The notes below the pieces were generated by a model. It was not told the DNA's origin. It saw nothing but the letters and a program-made list of their open reading frames with translations, and searched no databases. Shown here in pieces: positions 40,744-51,398 of a stretch of 64,000 nt of DNA. Location: positions 1 to 64,000 of the forward strand of contig CADCUM010000094.1 of the NCBI GenBank assembly GCA_902805885.1, written 5' to 3'. The stretch comes from an uncultured Nocardioides sp. (GTDB lineage: Bacteria > Actinomycetota > Actinomycetes > Propionibacteriales > Nocardioidaceae). Every line of letters begins with the position of its first letter. Positions within the stretch are counted from its first letter, which is position 1. Made by a program: the position numbers and the translations under genes.

Positions 40744-42255
40744 TCAGCCGGGCAGGCGGATCGTCCCGCGCGAGGTGACCAGAGCGGACAGCCCGGCCGT
40801 CCCGGTCCACAGGTAGGTGCCGGGGTCGATGCGCTCGTAGCGCCAGACGCCGGCCGTCTTGGCGCGATGGTGCCGGCGACACAGCGGAGCGAGGTTGGCC
40901 GGCGTGGTGCCGGTGGTGGCGTCGCCCGGTGGCTCGCCGCCGTCGGGCGGACCGCCGGGTGGCCCGCCGCCTGACGGCTCCTGGGTCCGTCGCGTGCCGT
41001 TGCGCGATCGCTGGCCGAGCTCGCTCGCGTGGTCGAACGGCTGGCGGTGGTCGAGGTCGCACTGCCGTGCTGGGCGCGAGCACCAGGGGAACACGCAGCA
41101 CCCGTCGCGCAGACGCACCTCGTCGGCCATCTGGGGCGGCGGGTCGTGGCGCTGCACCGACCAGCGGTCGTCGGCGGCGACGTGGATCACCGGCTGGACC
41201 GTGACTCGCGACCGGCCGGCCCACTCGCGGATCGTCTCGAGCGTCAGCGGCCCCAGCCCCTCGACCGTGCCGGTCCTGGCCGCTCCGCCGGTGGTGGCCG
41301 CGGTCGCGGCGACGACGTCGGCGAGGGAGGCATGGAGGTAGAGCCGTACCTTCGCATCACGTCGGCGCAGCGCGACCCGGCGGGCCGCGTCGTGCGTGGC
41401 GGCGTCATCGATCGATGTCTCCTCCGGCCCCTGCGCCGGCACGCTCGCGAGGTCGAGGCGGGCCTGCGCGTCCGCGATGACCCCCAGTGCCTTGGCCTTG
41501 CGCACGCCGAGCTCGTCGGTGTCCCCCAGGGCGCCCAGTGCTTCCGCCTCGGCGCAGACGACGTCGTGGAAGCGGGTCAGGTCGAGGGTGTCGCCGACCG
41601 CGCGCAGCTCGGACGTGCCCGAGTAGAGGCGCGGGTCGGGGTGCGCGAGCCACACGTCCCAGCTCGCCTGCGAGGCCCGTTCCCTCTCGACCTGCGCGTC
41701 GCCGTCACAGCGGGCGGCGGCCTCGGCGACCAGGCGATCAAGCGCTGCGGCGCCGAGCGACGAGACTCGACCGGCGACCTGCCGGTCGACCCAGGCGGCC
41801 GCCGGCGCTGACAGGTCGCGCGTGCGGCTGGCGACGCGTCGGGCCTTCCACACCGGCACCAGCTGGGCCTGGACCTGGTCCCAGAGCAACGGCAGGCGGT
41901 GGTGGAGGTCGAGGGCGTCCGCGATCAACGACCCGGCCGCGGCCGGGGAGATGCCCGTCGCGACCGCCAAGGGCTCCGTCGTGAAGGCGGCCACCGCGGG
42001 CGTGCCGTCGCCGCCAAGCGTCTCGGGCTCGGTCAGCACACCCGGCAGTGACGGCCCGTCCGGTGTCTCCGCCGCGTCGAGCGCGGGGTGGCTGACCGCC
42101 CACTGATAGGCGACGCGAAGCTGGTGGACCGCCGCCTCGCGCAGCACCGCCTCGGTCTCGGCCGCCTCCGCCAGCAGTGCACCCTCGACCAGGTCCGCGA
42201 GGTTGTCGACCTGCGGCTCCCTGGTGTCTGCGGTGGTGGCCATGGATCTACTCAA
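40744..42255 (-). CDS. HNH endonuclease / DUF222 domain protein (13E12-repeat family)
   Basis: RDGCCVFPWCSRPARQCDLDHRQPFDH...TTPANLAPLCRRHHRAKT (HNH), DUF222-type N-terminal region. Confidence 0.88.
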   Translation of the reverse strand: MSRSMATTADTREPQVDNLADLVEGALLAEAAETEAVLREAAVHQLRVAYQWAVSHPALDAAETPDGPSLPGVLTEPETLGGDGTPAVAAFTTEPLAVATGISPAAAGSLIADALDLHHRLPLLWDQVQAQLVPVWKARRVASRTRDLSAPAAAWVDRQVAGRVSSLGAAALDRLVAEAAARCDGDAQVERERASQASWDVWLAHPDPRLYSGTSELRAVGDTLDLTRFHDVVCAEAEALGALGDTDELGVRKAKALGVIADAQARLDLASVPAQGPEETSIDDAATHDAARRVALRRRDAKVRLYLHASLADVVAATAATTGGAARTGTVEGLGPLTLETIREWAGRSRVTVQPVIHVAADDRWSVQRHDPPPQMADEVRLRDGCCVFPWCSRPARQCDLDHRQPFDHASELGQRSRNGTRRTQEPSGGGPPGGPPDGGEPPGDATTGTTPANLAPLCRRHHRAKTAGVWRYERIDPGTYLWTGTAGLSALVTSRGTIRLPG

Positions 42256-42369
42256 GCAGGACCCACTGACAGTCGTCCTCGCGTCCGTGGAGCGCTTGTG
42301 GACACCGGTGCGGGAGGCGCCAATTCGTGGAGGCGGCCTCCGGCCGGGGTCCGGCGATCGGGCCTCGTC

Positions 42370-42891
42370 CTACGGACGAACCGGGATCCAGTAGTGCCGT
42401 ACCGGGCCGCGGTCGGTGTCCCGCACACCCTCGAGGACGCCGCCAGAGCGCTCGATCGTGCGAGCCGAGGCGACGTTCTCCGCCAGGCACACGGCGAGGA
42501 CCCGGTCGACGCCGAGCGCGGCACGCGCCTCGACCAGCATCTCCGCGAGTGCCCAGGCGGCCAGGCCCCGGCGTCGGGCTGAGGGTCGGATGCCGTAGCC
42601 GAGGTGGCCGACGGCGTCGTCGAGCCGGTGCCGCAGCACGATGCCGCCGAGCACCTGCCCGTCCTCCACGATCCAGCGCGGCGAGCCGTGGCGCTCCTCC
42701 GGGCACGGGGTGCCGGCGGGATGCGTACGACGGAGCCGCTCGTCCACCCACGCCGCGAACCGCCCGGGGGTGCTGACGTCGTCGGCGTCGTCGAGGCCGA
42801 AGCCGTCCTCGTGGGGCCCGGGCCCCCAGTCCCGGAGGCAGTCGAGGAAGGGGGCGTGGAGGCGGGCGGTCGGAAGGATCAGCTCGGCCAC
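42370..42891 (-). CDS. GNAT family N-acetyltransferase
   Basis: VGHLGYGIRPSARRRGLAAWALAEMLVEARAALGVDRVLAVCLAENVASARTIERSGGVLEGV (RimJ-like GNAT). GTG start inferred. Confidence 0.85.
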   Translation of the reverse strand: MAELILPTARLHAPFLDCLRDWGPGPHEDGFGLDDADDVSTPGRFAAWVDERLRRTHPAGTPCPEERHGSPRWIVEDGQVLGGIVLRHRLDDAVGHLGYGIRPSARRRGLAAWALAEMLVEARAALGVDRVLAVCLAENVASARTIERSGGVLEGVRDTDRGPVRHYWIPVRP

Positions 42892-42901
42892 TGAGTCAGG
42901 C

Positions 42902-43984
42902 TCAGATGTAGCGCTCGGTGATGCTCGACTCGGCGAGCCGGGACAGGCCCTCGCGGACGCTGCGAGCTCGGAGCTCGCCGACGCCCTCGACGGCCTGGAG
43001 GTCGTCGATGCCTGCCGACAGCAGCTGCTGGAGGCCGCCGAAGTGCTCGACGAGCCGGTCCACGACCGAGCCGGGCAGCCGCGGCACCTTGGCCAGCAGC
43101 CGGTAGCCGCGCGGTGCGACGGCGCCGTCGAGGTGCTCGCCGGAGCCGAGGCCGATGGCGCGGGCCACCGCCACGGGGTCGACCAGCTCGGTCGGGGAGA
43201 GCGCCTCGAGGTCTGCCAGCAGGGCCGCCGGCTTCTCCTGGCGTCGCTTGCCGGTGGGGAGGTAGTCACGGACCACGAGCTCGCGCTCGGTGTCCACGCC
43301 GGTGACGAGCTCCTCCAGCTGGAGCGAGAGGAGGCGGCCGTCGGTGCCGAGCTCGAGGACGTAGTCCTCGATCTCGCGCGCGATCCGGGTGACCATCTCG
43401 AGACGCTGGGCCACCACGGCGACGTCGCGGACGGTGACGAGGTCCTCGATCTCGAGGGCGGAGAGGGTGGCCGACACCTCGTCGAGACGGAGCTTGTAGC
43501 GCTCCAGCGTCGCGAGCGCCTGGTTGGCGCGGGAGAGGATCTGGCCGGCGTCCTCGAGGACGTGGCGGATGTCCCCGACGTACGCCGCGATGATCTGCAT
43601 CGACTGCGACACCGAGATCACCGGGTGGCCGGTCTGCTTCGCCACCCGGTCGGCGGTGCGGTGGCGGGTGCCGGTCTCCTCGGAGGGGATGGTGTGGTCG
43701 GGCATCAGGTGGACCGCCGCGCGCAGGATGCGGGTGAGGTCCTTGTCGACGATGATCCCGCCGTCCATCTTGGCCAGCTCGCGCAGCCCCGTCGCGGTGA
43801 ACGGGACGTCGAGCGCGAAGCCGCCGGTGGAGATCGACTCCACGACCTTGTCCTGACCGAGCACGATCAGGGCGCCGGTGCGGCCCCGGAGGATGCGCTC
43901 CAGGCCGTCGCGGAGGGCGGTGCCCGGGGCGATCGAGGCCAGGGTCGCCCGCAGGCGGAGCTGGTCTTCGGTGCGCTCGGCCAC
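42902..43984 (-). CDS. disA: DNA integrity scanning diadenylate cyclase DisA
   Basis: [81 protein letters not shown] (DGA/RHR-type DAC motif); C-terminal HhH. Start may be 44017. Confidence 0.95.
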   Translation of the reverse strand: MAERTEDQLRLRATLASIAPGTALRDGLERILRGRTGALIVLGQDKVVESISTGGFALDVPFTATGLRELAKMDGGIIVDKDLTRILRAAVHLMPDHTIPSEETGTRHRTADRVAKQTGHPVISVSQSMQIIAAYVGDIRHVLEDAGQILSRANQALATLERYKLRLDEVSATLSALEIEDLVTVRDVAVVAQRLEMVTRIAREIEDYVLELGTDGRLLSLQLEELVTGVDTERELVVRDYLPTGKRRQEKPAALLADLEALSPTELVDPVAVARAIGLGSGEHLDGAVAPRGYRLLAKVPRLPGSVVDRLVEHFGGLQQLLSAGIDDLQAVEGVGELRARSVREGLSRLAESSITERYI

Positions 43985-44047
43985 GCGTCGTCCCCCTGTC
44001 GGTGCGGGCGCCACCACGGCGCCGGGGCTGAGTCTAGGGCCCGGACG

Positions 44048-45430
44048 TCAGTGGGCGCGGTCCAGCCGCAACGTCAGCAGCGCGCCGGCGACGTCGTCGA
44101 CCTCGATGACCTCCATGCCCTCGACCACGCGGCTGCTCGCCGGGCTCCCCGCGCGGTCGCGCGGCACCACCGCGACCTGGAAGCCGAGGCGTGCAGCCTC
44201 GGCGAGGCGCTGGGGCAGGTCGCGCACCCGGCGGAGCTCCCCGGCGAGCCCGATCTCCCCGATCGCCACCACCCCACGCGGCGGAGCGACGCCGAGGTGG
44301 GAGCTGGCGATGGCGACCGCGATCGCGAGGTCCGCGGCGGGGTCCTGGAGGCGGGCGCCCCCCACGGTGGCCGCGAACACGTCGCAGCCGTAGAGCTTGA
44401 GCCGGCAGTGCCGCGACAGCACGGCCAGCACCATGTCGACCCGGGAGGCCTCCACGCCGTTGGTCGTGCGGCGGGGCCGCTCGAGCGGGGACGGTGCGAC
44501 GAGCGCCTGCACCTCGGCGAGGAGGGGTCGGCGCCCCTCCATCGTCACCGCCACGCAGGTGCCGGTGACCTCCCGGGCGTGGTGCTCGACGAAGAGCCCG
44601 GTGGGGTCGGTCACGGCGCTGATGCCCTCCGACGACAGGTCGAAGCAGCCCACCTCGTCCACCGGCCCGAACCGGTTCTTCATCGCCCGGACCATCCGGA
44701 AGCGGGAGTTGCGGTCGCCCTCGAAGTGGAGCACGACGTCGACGAGGTGCTCGAGCACCCGGGGGCCGGCGATCGAGCCGTCCTTGGTGACGTGGCCGAC
44801 GATCACCGTGGTGATGTTGCGGGTCTTGGCGACCCGGATCAGCGCCGCAGCCACCTCCTTGACCTGGGTGACGCCGCCGGGCACGCCGTCGATCCCGGAG
44901 GCGCCGATGGTCTGGATCGAGTCGACGACCAGCAACGTGGGACGCACCTCCTCGATGTGCGTCAGCACGGCGCCGAGGTCGGTCTCGGCCGCCAGGAACA
45001 GCTCGTCGTGGACGCCGCCGGTGCGGTCGGCGCGCAGCCGCACCTGGCTCGCCGACTCCTCACCGGTGACGTAGAGCGTCCGCGAGCGCAGACGCGCTGT
45101 CTGGGCGGCCACCTCGAGGAGCAGGGTGCTCTTGCCGACGCCGGGCTCGCCGGCGAGCAGGATGGCCGCCCCGGGCACCAGGCCGCCACCGAGCACGCGG
45201 TCGAGCTCCGGGACGCCGGACGTGCGGGCCACCGACTCGCTCACCGAGACCTGCCCGATCGGGACGGCCGGCGTGGTCACCGGCGCCGCGGCGGCACGCA
45301 GGGTGGGGGCCCCCGCCTCGGCGACCGAGCCCCACGCCTGGCACTCCCCGCAGCGGCCCACCCACTTGCCGGTCTCCCAGCCGCACTCGGTGCAGCGGTA
45401 GCTCGAGCGGACCTTCGGCTTGGTGGACAT
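44048..45430 (-). CDS. radA: DNA repair protein RadA
   Basis: YRCTECGWETGKWVGRCGECQAWGS (C4 zinc), ILLAGEPGVGKSTLLLEVAAQTA, VLAVLSRHCRLKLYGCDVFAATVGGARLQDPAADLA. Confidence 0.96.
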   Translation of the reverse strand: MSTKPKVRSSYRCTECGWETGKWVGRCGECQAWGSVAEAGAPTLRAAAAPVTTPAVPIGQVSVSESVARTSGVPELDRVLGGGLVPGAAILLAGEPGVGKSTLLLEVAAQTARLRSRTLYVTGEESASQVRLRADRTGGVHDELFLAAETDLGAVLTHIEEVRPTLLVVDSIQTIGASGIDGVPGGVTQVKEVAAALIRVAKTRNITTVIVGHVTKDGSIAGPRVLEHLVDVVLHFEGDRNSRFRMVRAMKNRFGPVDEVGCFDLSSEGISAVTDPTGLFVEHHAREVTGTCVAVTMEGRRPLLAEVQALVAPSPLERPRRTTNGVEASRVDMVLAVLSRHCRLKLYGCDVFAATVGGARLQDPAADLAIAVAIASSHLGVAPPRGVVAIGEIGLAGELRRVRDLPQRLAEAARLGFQVAVVPRDRAGSPASSRVVEGMEVIEVDDVAGALLTLRLDRAH

Positions 45431-45524
45431 GCGCGCCACGGTAGGCGAGGGGACCGACACCCGGCCGGACGCCGTACGGCAAGGCTTATGCTGGCGACAC
45501 TTGGAACGATCAACAGGGGGGTGG

Positions 45525-46616
45525 ATGTCGAGCGAGGCCCGCGGTGCCGGCCACGTGTCGGGGGTGCCCCTGCCTGCCCTGCCGCCGACCCTCGCCGACG
45601 TGGCGGAGCGCGCCGGTGTCTCCCGGCAGACGGTCTCGAACGCGCTGAACAACCCCGACCTGCTGCGCGCCGACACCCTGGCCCGGGTGCGCCAGGCGAT
45701 CGCGGAGATGGGGTACTCGCCCAACCGCGCGGCCCGCAACCTCCGCACCCGCACCTCCTCGCTGATCGGGCTGCGGTTCGGGCCGGCGCAGGAGGGGACC
45801 GCCAACGCCACCATGGACCGCTTCGTCCACTCGCTCGTCGAGGCGAGCGAGCTCGCCGGCTACCACGTCCTGCTGTTCCCCGGCGATGACGACGACGAGG
45901 CCGTGACCGGCTACGACAACCTGCTGCGCTCGACGGCCGTGGACGCCTTCGTCATCACCGACACCTACCTCGGCAACCCCCAGGCGGCCTGGCTGACGCG
46001 GCAGCGAGCGCCGTTCGTCGCCTTCGGCCGGCCCTGGCACGACCACACCGCGCGCCACCCCTGGGTGGACGTCGACGGCGCCGCCGGCACGCGGCTCGCC
46101 ACCGAGCACCTCCTGGCCCAGGGCCACACCCGCATCGCCTGGATCGGGTGGCGCAAGGACAACCCGATCGGCGAGGACCGCCGCTCCGGCTGGTTCAACG
46201 CCATGCACGACCAGGGCCTGTCCACGACCGGACTCGCCTCGCGCGTCGAGGACACCATCAACAGCGGCGCCGAGGCGGCGGCCGTGCTGCTCGACGAGTC
46301 GGAGCCGACCGCCTTCGTCTGCGCCTCCGACACGCTCGCCATGGGCGTGCTGCACACGCTGTGGATCCGCCAGCTCGCCCCCGGCACCGACATCGCCGTC
46401 GTCGGCTTCGACGACTCCCAGGTCGCGCAGGTCTTCCCGGTGGGACTGACCTCCGTGCGCCAGCCGCTGGAGGACGTCGCGGTCGAGATCGTGCGCGTGC
46501 TGGGGTCGCTGCTCAACCACCAGCCGGTCCAGGAGCGCGGCGTCCTGCTGACCCCGACCCTCGTGGTGCGCGAGTCCTCGGGGGTGGCGGATCCCGCTGA
46601 GCGGACCGCGACCTGA
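45525..46616 (+). CDS. LacI family transcriptional regulator
   Basis: PTLADVAERAGVSRQTVSNALNNPDLLRADTLARVRQAIAEMGYSPNRAARNLRT HTH; periplasmic-binding-like effector domain. Confidence 0.93.
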   Translation: MSSEARGAGHVSGVPLPALPPTLADVAERAGVSRQTVSNALNNPDLLRADTLARVRQAIAEMGYSPNRAARNLRTRTSSLIGLRFGPAQEGTANATMDRFVHSLVEASELAGYHVLLFPGDDDDEAVTGYDNLLRSTAVDAFVITDTYLGNPQAAWLTRQRAPFVAFGRPWHDHTARHPWVDVDGAAGTRLATEHLLAQGHTRIAWIGWRKDNPIGEDRRSGWFNAMHDQGLSTTGLASRVEDTINSGAEAAAVLLDESEPTAFVCASDTLAMGVLHTLWIRQLAPGTDIAVVGFDDSQVAQVFPVGLTSVRQPLEDVAVEIVRVLGSLLNHQPVQERGVLLTPTLVVRESSGVADPAERTAT

Positions 46617-46654
46617 GCGTGCCGGCTCAGCCCTTCTCGCCGCCCTGGGGCGCC

Positions 46655-47443
46655 TCAGTCGCCGAGCGGGACGACGGCGCCGACCGGCCGCAGCGTCGTG
46701 CGCAGCCCGCCGGCGACCGACGTGTCCAGACGTACGACGCCCGGCCGCGGCAGGTCGAGGTCGGCGAACCGCGCCGCCCGGACCTCGTCCACCGAGGCGC
46801 CGGCGCGGCGGGCCAGCGCCCTGGCGTAGTCGTACCTCGACACCGCCTGCGGGCCGGCGGCGTGCAGGGTGCCGCGGAGCTCGTGGTCGGCGAGCTCGAC
46901 GAGGAGCGCGGCGAGGTCGGTGACGACCACGGGCTGTCGCACCATGTCCGTGAAGTAGGCGCGATCGTGGTGGTCGTGCGGCCCCACCTCGCCGTCGCCC
47001 ACGACCAGCGAGGCCCGGGGGAGCACGGCGTCCGAACCGAGCGCCAGGATCGCGTCCTCGGCCGCCGCCTTGTCCGTCGCGTAGGACCAGGCGCACGGCG
47101 TGGGCAGGTCGCGGTCGAGGTACGGCGCCTCGCGGCCGCCGTGGACGACGTCGCTCGACACGTGCACCAGCCGCAGGCCCCGGTCCGCCGCCGCGCGGGC
47201 GACGTCGACCGCGGCCTCCCGCTCGACGTCGGCGGACATCGCCAGGCTGGCGTTGACGACGGCAGCGGGGCGCACCTCGTCCAGCACCTGCCGGAGGGCG
47301 ACCGGGTCGCGCACGTCCAGGGTGCTCCCGGCCCGTCCGCTCCGCGAGCACGCGGCCACCTGCCAGCCCTCGTCGCGGGCGCGGTGGACGACGTGCGACC
47401 CCACCCACCCGGTGGCGCCCAGCACGAGCAGCGTCCTCACCAC
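46655..47443 (-). CDS. NAD(P)-dependent sugar-nucleotide reductase/epimerase-like protein (RmlD-like)
   Basis: TLLVLGATGWVGSHVVHRARDEGWQVAACSRSG (GxxGxxG), LRLVHVSSDVVHGGREAPYLDRDLPTPCAWSYATDKAAAE (YxxxK). Confidence 0.82.
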   Translation of the reverse strand: MVRTLLVLGATGWVGSHVVHRARDEGWQVAACSRSGRAGSTLDVRDPVALRQVLDEVRPAAVVNASLAMSADVEREAAVDVARAAADRGLRLVHVSSDVVHGGREAPYLDRDLPTPCAWSYATDKAAAEDAILALGSDAVLPRASLVVGDGEVGPHDHHDRAYFTDMVRQPVVVTDLAALLVELADHELRGTLHAAGPQAVSRYDYARALARRAGASVDEVRAARFADLDLPRPGVVRLDTSVAGGLRTTLRPVGAVVPLGD

Positions 47444-48129
47444 GACCGGTGCCAGACGTTCACGGCGTAGTCCACGGTCGTGCCGCTGTGGGCGGCCAGG
47501 GCGGCCTCGGCCGCCCCCGGGGGCAGCTCGATCCGGACGACGGCCTCCAGCTCCGCGCGGGACCGGAAGGACCAGCCCATGTCGACCGGGACCCGGGTCC
47601 AGCCGTGCTGCGACCAGAACCGCTCCACCGCGGCCGGGTCGACCTCGGGATATCCCTGCCGGAACCAGCCGCCGAACGTGGAGCGGGTGGGGTCGTTGTC
47701 GATCACGAACGCCGTGCCGCCGCGGCGCACGACGCGGTCGAGCTCTGCCAGGCCCGGCTCGCAGCCCGGTCCGAAGAAGTAGGCCCAGCGTGCGTGCACG
47801 ACGTCGACCGAGGCGGCCGGCAGCGGGAGCGCCTCCGCGAGCCCCTCGAGCACGCGCACGTTCGCGAGCCGGCGGGTACGGCGGCGCGCGAGGCGGACGA
47901 GCGGCTTGTGCGGCTCGACACCGGTCACGGTCGCGGCGGTCTCGGCCCAGAGCGGGAGGTGGTAGCCGGTGCCGCACCCGACGTCGAGCAGGTCCCTCCC
48001 GGACCAGTCGGCCACGGCCCTCATCGCCGCGAGGATCCGCCCGTCGGGGTCGGCGGCCCGGTTCTCGAGCTCGTAGAGCTCGGGGTGGTTCCAGATGTTG
48101 GGGCTCGGCCGAGGTGTCGCCCGGCGCAC
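47437..48129 (-). CDS. Class I SAM-dependent methyltransferase
   Basis: DLLDVGCGTGYHLPLWAETAATVTGVEPHKPLVRLARRR, LPLPAASVDVVHARWAYFFGPGCEPGLAELDRVVRRGGTAFVIDND. Confidence 0.9.
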   Translation of the reverse strand: MRRATPRPSPNIWNHPELYELENRAADPDGRILAAMRAVADWSGRDLLDVGCGTGYHLPLWAETAATVTGVEPHKPLVRLARRRTRRLANVRVLEGLAEALPLPAASVDVVHARWAYFFGPGCEPGLAELDRVVRRGGTAFVIDNDPTRSTFGGWFRQGYPEVDPAAVERFWSQHGWTRVPVDMGWSFRSRAELEAVVRIELPPGAAEAALAAHSGTTVDYAVNVWHRSW

Positions 48130-48130
48130 C

Positions 48131-48769
48131 TCAGACCCGGACGAGGCCCGACGGCGTCTGGATCTGGATGGCGACGATGCCGGGGGTGCCGTTGGGGGCG
48201 ACCCACTCGACCTTGACGTCCTCCAGCGGGGCCTCGACGGAGTGGCCGAGCCACTCGCTGACGCGCTGGGGGTCGCCGGCGATCTCCAGTCGGTGCAGCG
48301 AGAAGTCGCCCGCGGCCCCGGCCGCGGGGTGGAGGTCGGGGGAGGAGACCCACTCGATGAAGAACGGCAGCTGCGGGTCGGACAGGAGGCCGTTGACGCC
48401 GACCTGGCGCCACAGGAGCTCGGTGCCGTCGGGGCGGTAGCGGTTGCCCTTGACCGCCTCGCGGCCGAGGCGCTGCTCGACCTCGCCCATGTCGTCGACC
48501 GCGACGACCCAGCCGAGCCAGCCGCCGCCCAGCGCCGAGCGCGCGCGGACGGCCTGGCCGAAGGGGGCCTTGTCGCTGGCGGGGTGGTCGAGCACCTCGA
48601 CGATCTCGAAGTAGGTGTCGTCCGCGAGCGGGAGGATCATGTTGCGGGTGCCGAAGCGCGGGTGGATGCCACCCTCGACGAACTCGGTGCCCAGCATGCT
48701 CCCGATGCGCTGGGCGGTGCTGGCGAGTCCATCCGGCCCTGCTGCGAAGCTGACGTGGTCCAGGCGCAT
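48131..48769 (-). CDS. VOC family/glyoxalase-like domain protein
   Basis: MRLDHVSFAAGPDGLASTAQRIGSMLG...GGIHPRFGTRNMILPLADDTYFEIVEVLDHPAS: VOC (glyoxalase-like) pattern. Confidence 0.85.
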   Translation of the reverse strand: MRLDHVSFAAGPDGLASTAQRIGSMLGTEFVEGGIHPRFGTRNMILPLADDTYFEIVEVLDHPASDKAPFGQAVRARSALGGGWLGWVVAVDDMGEVEQRLGREAVKGNRYRPDGTELLWRQVGVNGLLSDPQLPFFIEWVSSPDLHPAAGAAGDFSLHRLEIAGDPQRVSEWLGHSVEAPLEDVKVEWVAPNGTPGIVAIQIQTPSGLVRV

Positions 48770-48839
48770 GTCCAGATTCTGGTCCTTTGCGCTCCGAGCC
48801 CCGACACCGGGGGTCGGGTTTCTCGACATCGAGGGTTCC

Positions 48840-49601
48840 TCACCGCGGGTCGGCGGGGTGCAGCGCCAGGGCCGAGCGGGACCGGACGTGCGCCTCGCAG
48901 TGCCGGACCAGCTCGGCGTAGCCGGCGGCTCCCATCAGCTCGGTGAGCTCCGGCGCGTGGGTCACGAAGACCGGCTCGACCGCGACGTGCGCCTCGGTGT
49001 TGCCCGAGCAGTACCAGTCGAGGTCGTGGCCGCCGGGTCCCCAGCCGCGGCGGTCGTACTCGCCGATCGAGACCTCGGTGTACGACGTCCCGTCCTGCCG
49101 CTCGACGTCTCGGAACGTGCGGCGGATCGGCAGCTGCCAGCAGACGTCGGGCTTGGTCTCCAGCGGGTTGCGGCCCTGCCGCAGCGCCAGCCCGTGCAGC
49201 GCGCAGCCCGCGCCGGCCGCGAAGTCGGGACGGTTCTGGAACACGCACGCCGACTGGCCGTCGTACTCGATGGCGAGGGTCTTGCGCTCCCCGTCGTCGT
49301 CGGTGTCGACCCAGTCGCGGCCGATCGGGTCGCGCTCGGGATGGAACTGCCAGTCCTCCGGTGTCAGCTGGGCGACGTACGACGCCACCCGCTGCTCGTC
49401 GTCGGCGTCGGCGAAGTGGGCGCCGAGGGTGCAGCAGCCCACGTCGGGGGCGTCGGCGTAGATGCCCTGGCAGCCGCGGCCGAAGATGCAGGTGTACGAC
49501 GAGGTCAGCCAGGTGAGGTCGCAGCGGAACACCTGCTCCGCGTCGGACGGGTCGGCGAACTCGACCCAGGCGCGGGGGAAGACCAGGTCGACTTCGGGCA
49601 C
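48840..49601 (-). CDS. Cysteine-rich conserved hypothetical protein
   Basis: Ten Cys including [37 protein letters not shown]; metal/Fe-S-binding-like pattern, specific family not recognised. Confidence 0.8.
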   Translation of the reverse strand: MPEVDLVFPRAWVEFADPSDAEQVFRCDLTWLTSSYTCIFGRGCQGIYADAPDVGCCTLGAHFADADDEQRVASYVAQLTPEDWQFHPERDPIGRDWVDTDDDGERKTLAIEYDGQSACVFQNRPDFAAGAGCALHGLALRQGRNPLETKPDVCWQLPIRRTFRDVERQDGTSYTEVSIGEYDRRGWGPGGHDLDWYCSGNTEAHVAVEPVFVTHAPELTELMGAAGYAELVRHCEAHVRSRSALALHPADPR

Positions 49602-49626
49602 CCGGTCAGCCTAGTAGCGTGGCCCC

Positions 49627-50583
49627 ATGCGCCTGGGCGTCCTGGACATCGGCTCCAACACCGGCCACCTCCTGGTGGTCGATGCCCACGGTGGCGCGGC
49701 CCCGCTGCCGGCGTACTCCTTCAAGCAGCCGCTGCGCCTGGCCGAGCACCTCGACGACGACGGGGCGGTGACCCCTGCCGGGGTGGCCGCCCTGACCGAC
49801 TTCTGCGCCGAGGCCACCCGCGTGGCCGAGGACAAGGGCTGCGAGGAGATGCTCGGCTTCGCCACCTCCGCCGTGCGGGACGCCGTCAACTCCGACGAGG
49901 TGCTGGCGCACGTGGAGCGCGAGGCGGGGGTCTCCCTCGGGGTGCTCTCGGGCGAGGACGAGGCCCGGCTGACCTTCCTCGCGGTGCGGCGCTGGTTCGG
50001 CTGGTCGGCGGGCCGGCTCGCCGTGTTCGACATCGGCGGCGGGTCGCTCGAGATCGCCGCCGGCACCGACGAGGCGCCCGACGTCGCGTGGTCGCTGCCG
50101 CTCGGCGCCGCGCGGATGGCCCGCCTGTGGTTCGGCGGCGAGCGGCCCGACGAGGCCGCCGTACGACGTCTGCGCCGCGAGATCCGCGCCGACATCGCCC
50201 GGGACGCCGGACACCTGCTGCGCCACGGCGTGCCCGACCGGGCGGCGGCGACGTCGAAGACGTTCCGTTCGCTCGCGCGCATCTGCGGCGCCGCCCCCAG
50301 CGGGAGCGGACAGCTCGTGCCGCGCGTCCTCGAGCTCGAGACGCTGTCGGGCTGGATCCCCAAGCTGATGTCGCTGTCGCCCGACGAGCTGGCCGCGCTC
50401 CCGGGGGTCTCCCCGAGCCGCACCCACCAGATCGTGCCGGGGGCGCTCGTCGCCGAGGCGTGCATGGACATCTTCGACCTGCCCGCGCTGGAGATCTGCC
50501 CCTGGGCGCTGCGCGAGGGCGTGATCCTGGAGCGGCTCGACCGGATGTCGATCGTGGGCCCCGGGTCTGGCGGGCTCGGCTGA
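49627..50583 (+). CDS. Ppx/GppA phosphatase family protein
   Basis: [72 protein letters not shown]. Confidence 0.93.
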   Translation: MRLGVLDIGSNTGHLLVVDAHGGAAPLPAYSFKQPLRLAEHLDDDGAVTPAGVAALTDFCAEATRVAEDKGCEEMLGFATSAVRDAVNSDEVLAHVEREAGVSLGVLSGEDEARLTFLAVRRWFGWSAGRLAVFDIGGGSLEIAAGTDEAPDVAWSLPLGAARMARLWFGGERPDEAAVRRLRREIRADIARDAGHLLRHGVPDRAAATSKTFRSLARICGAAPSGSGQLVPRVLELETLSGWIPKLMSLSPDELAALPGVSPSRTHQIVPGALVAEACMDIFDLPALEICPWALREGVILERLDRMSIVGPGSGGLG

Positions 50584-50584
50584 G

Positions 50585-51376
50585 GTGCCCCCGCTGATCG
50601 CGCTCTCCACCGCCTCGGTCTATCCCGAGTCGACCGCGCACGCCTTCGGCTGGGCGGCGAGCCTGGGGTACGACGCGGTCGAGGTGATGGTCGGCATCGA
50701 CGCGCTGAGCCAGCAGGTCTCGGCGGTCAAGCAGCTCAGCGACCACCACGACATGCCGGTCTGCGCGGTCCACGCGCCGACGCTGCTCTTCACGCAGCGG
50801 GTGTGGGGCACCGACCCGTGGGGCAAGCTCGAGCGGTCGGCCGAGATGGCGGCGGAGGTGGGCGCCGACGTCGTCGTCGTGCACCCGCCCTTCCGCTGGC
50901 AGAAGGAGTACGCCGCGGGCTTCGTCGACGGGATCGCGGCGCTCGAGTCCTCGACCGGGATCGCCTTCGCCGTGGAGAACATGTACCCCTGGCGCGCCTC
51001 CTCGCGGCGCGGCATGGAGATGTACCTCCCGCACTGGGACCCCTCCACCGAGGACTACGCCCACATGGTCATCGACCTGTCCCACGCCGCGATCGCCGGC
51101 AGCGACGCGGTCGAGATGGCGGAGCGGATGGGCGACCGGCTGCGCCACGTCCACCTCACCGACGGCACCGGGTCGGCCAAGGACGAGCACCTCGTGCCGG
51201 GCCGGGGCGTCATGGACGCCGAGCGGTTCCTGGGCCACCTCGGCAGCACCGGCTTCGCCGGCCACGTGGTGCTCGAGATCAACACCCGGCGGTGCACCAC
51301 CCGCGCGGAACGCGAGAAGGACCTGCAGGAGTCCCTCGAGTTCGCCCGCACGCACCTCGTGGCGGCCCCCTCGTGA
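50585..51376 (+). CDS. Sugar phosphate isomerase/epimerase (xylose isomerase-like TIM barrel)
   Basis: [75 protein letters not shown]. Confidence 0.87.
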   Translation: MPPLIALSTASVYPESTAHAFGWAASLGYDAVEVMVGIDALSQQVSAVKQLSDHHDMPVCAVHAPTLLFTQRVWGTDPWGKLERSAEMAAEVGADVVVVHPPFRWQKEYAAGFVDGIAALESSTGIAFAVENMYPWRASSRRGMEMYLPHWDPSTEDYAHMVIDLSHAAIAGSDAVEMAERMGDRLRHVHLTDGTGSAKDEHLVPGRGVMDAERFLGHLGSTGFAGHVVLEINTRRCTTRAEREKDLQESLEFARTHLVAAPS

Positions 51377-51398
51377 GGGCCGCCCCCGTGACCGCGTC

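Noticed and set aside
42641-45525. Plus-strand 1082-aa ORF across disA/radA
   Set aside because: Antisense of disA and radA; repetitive composition and no domain.
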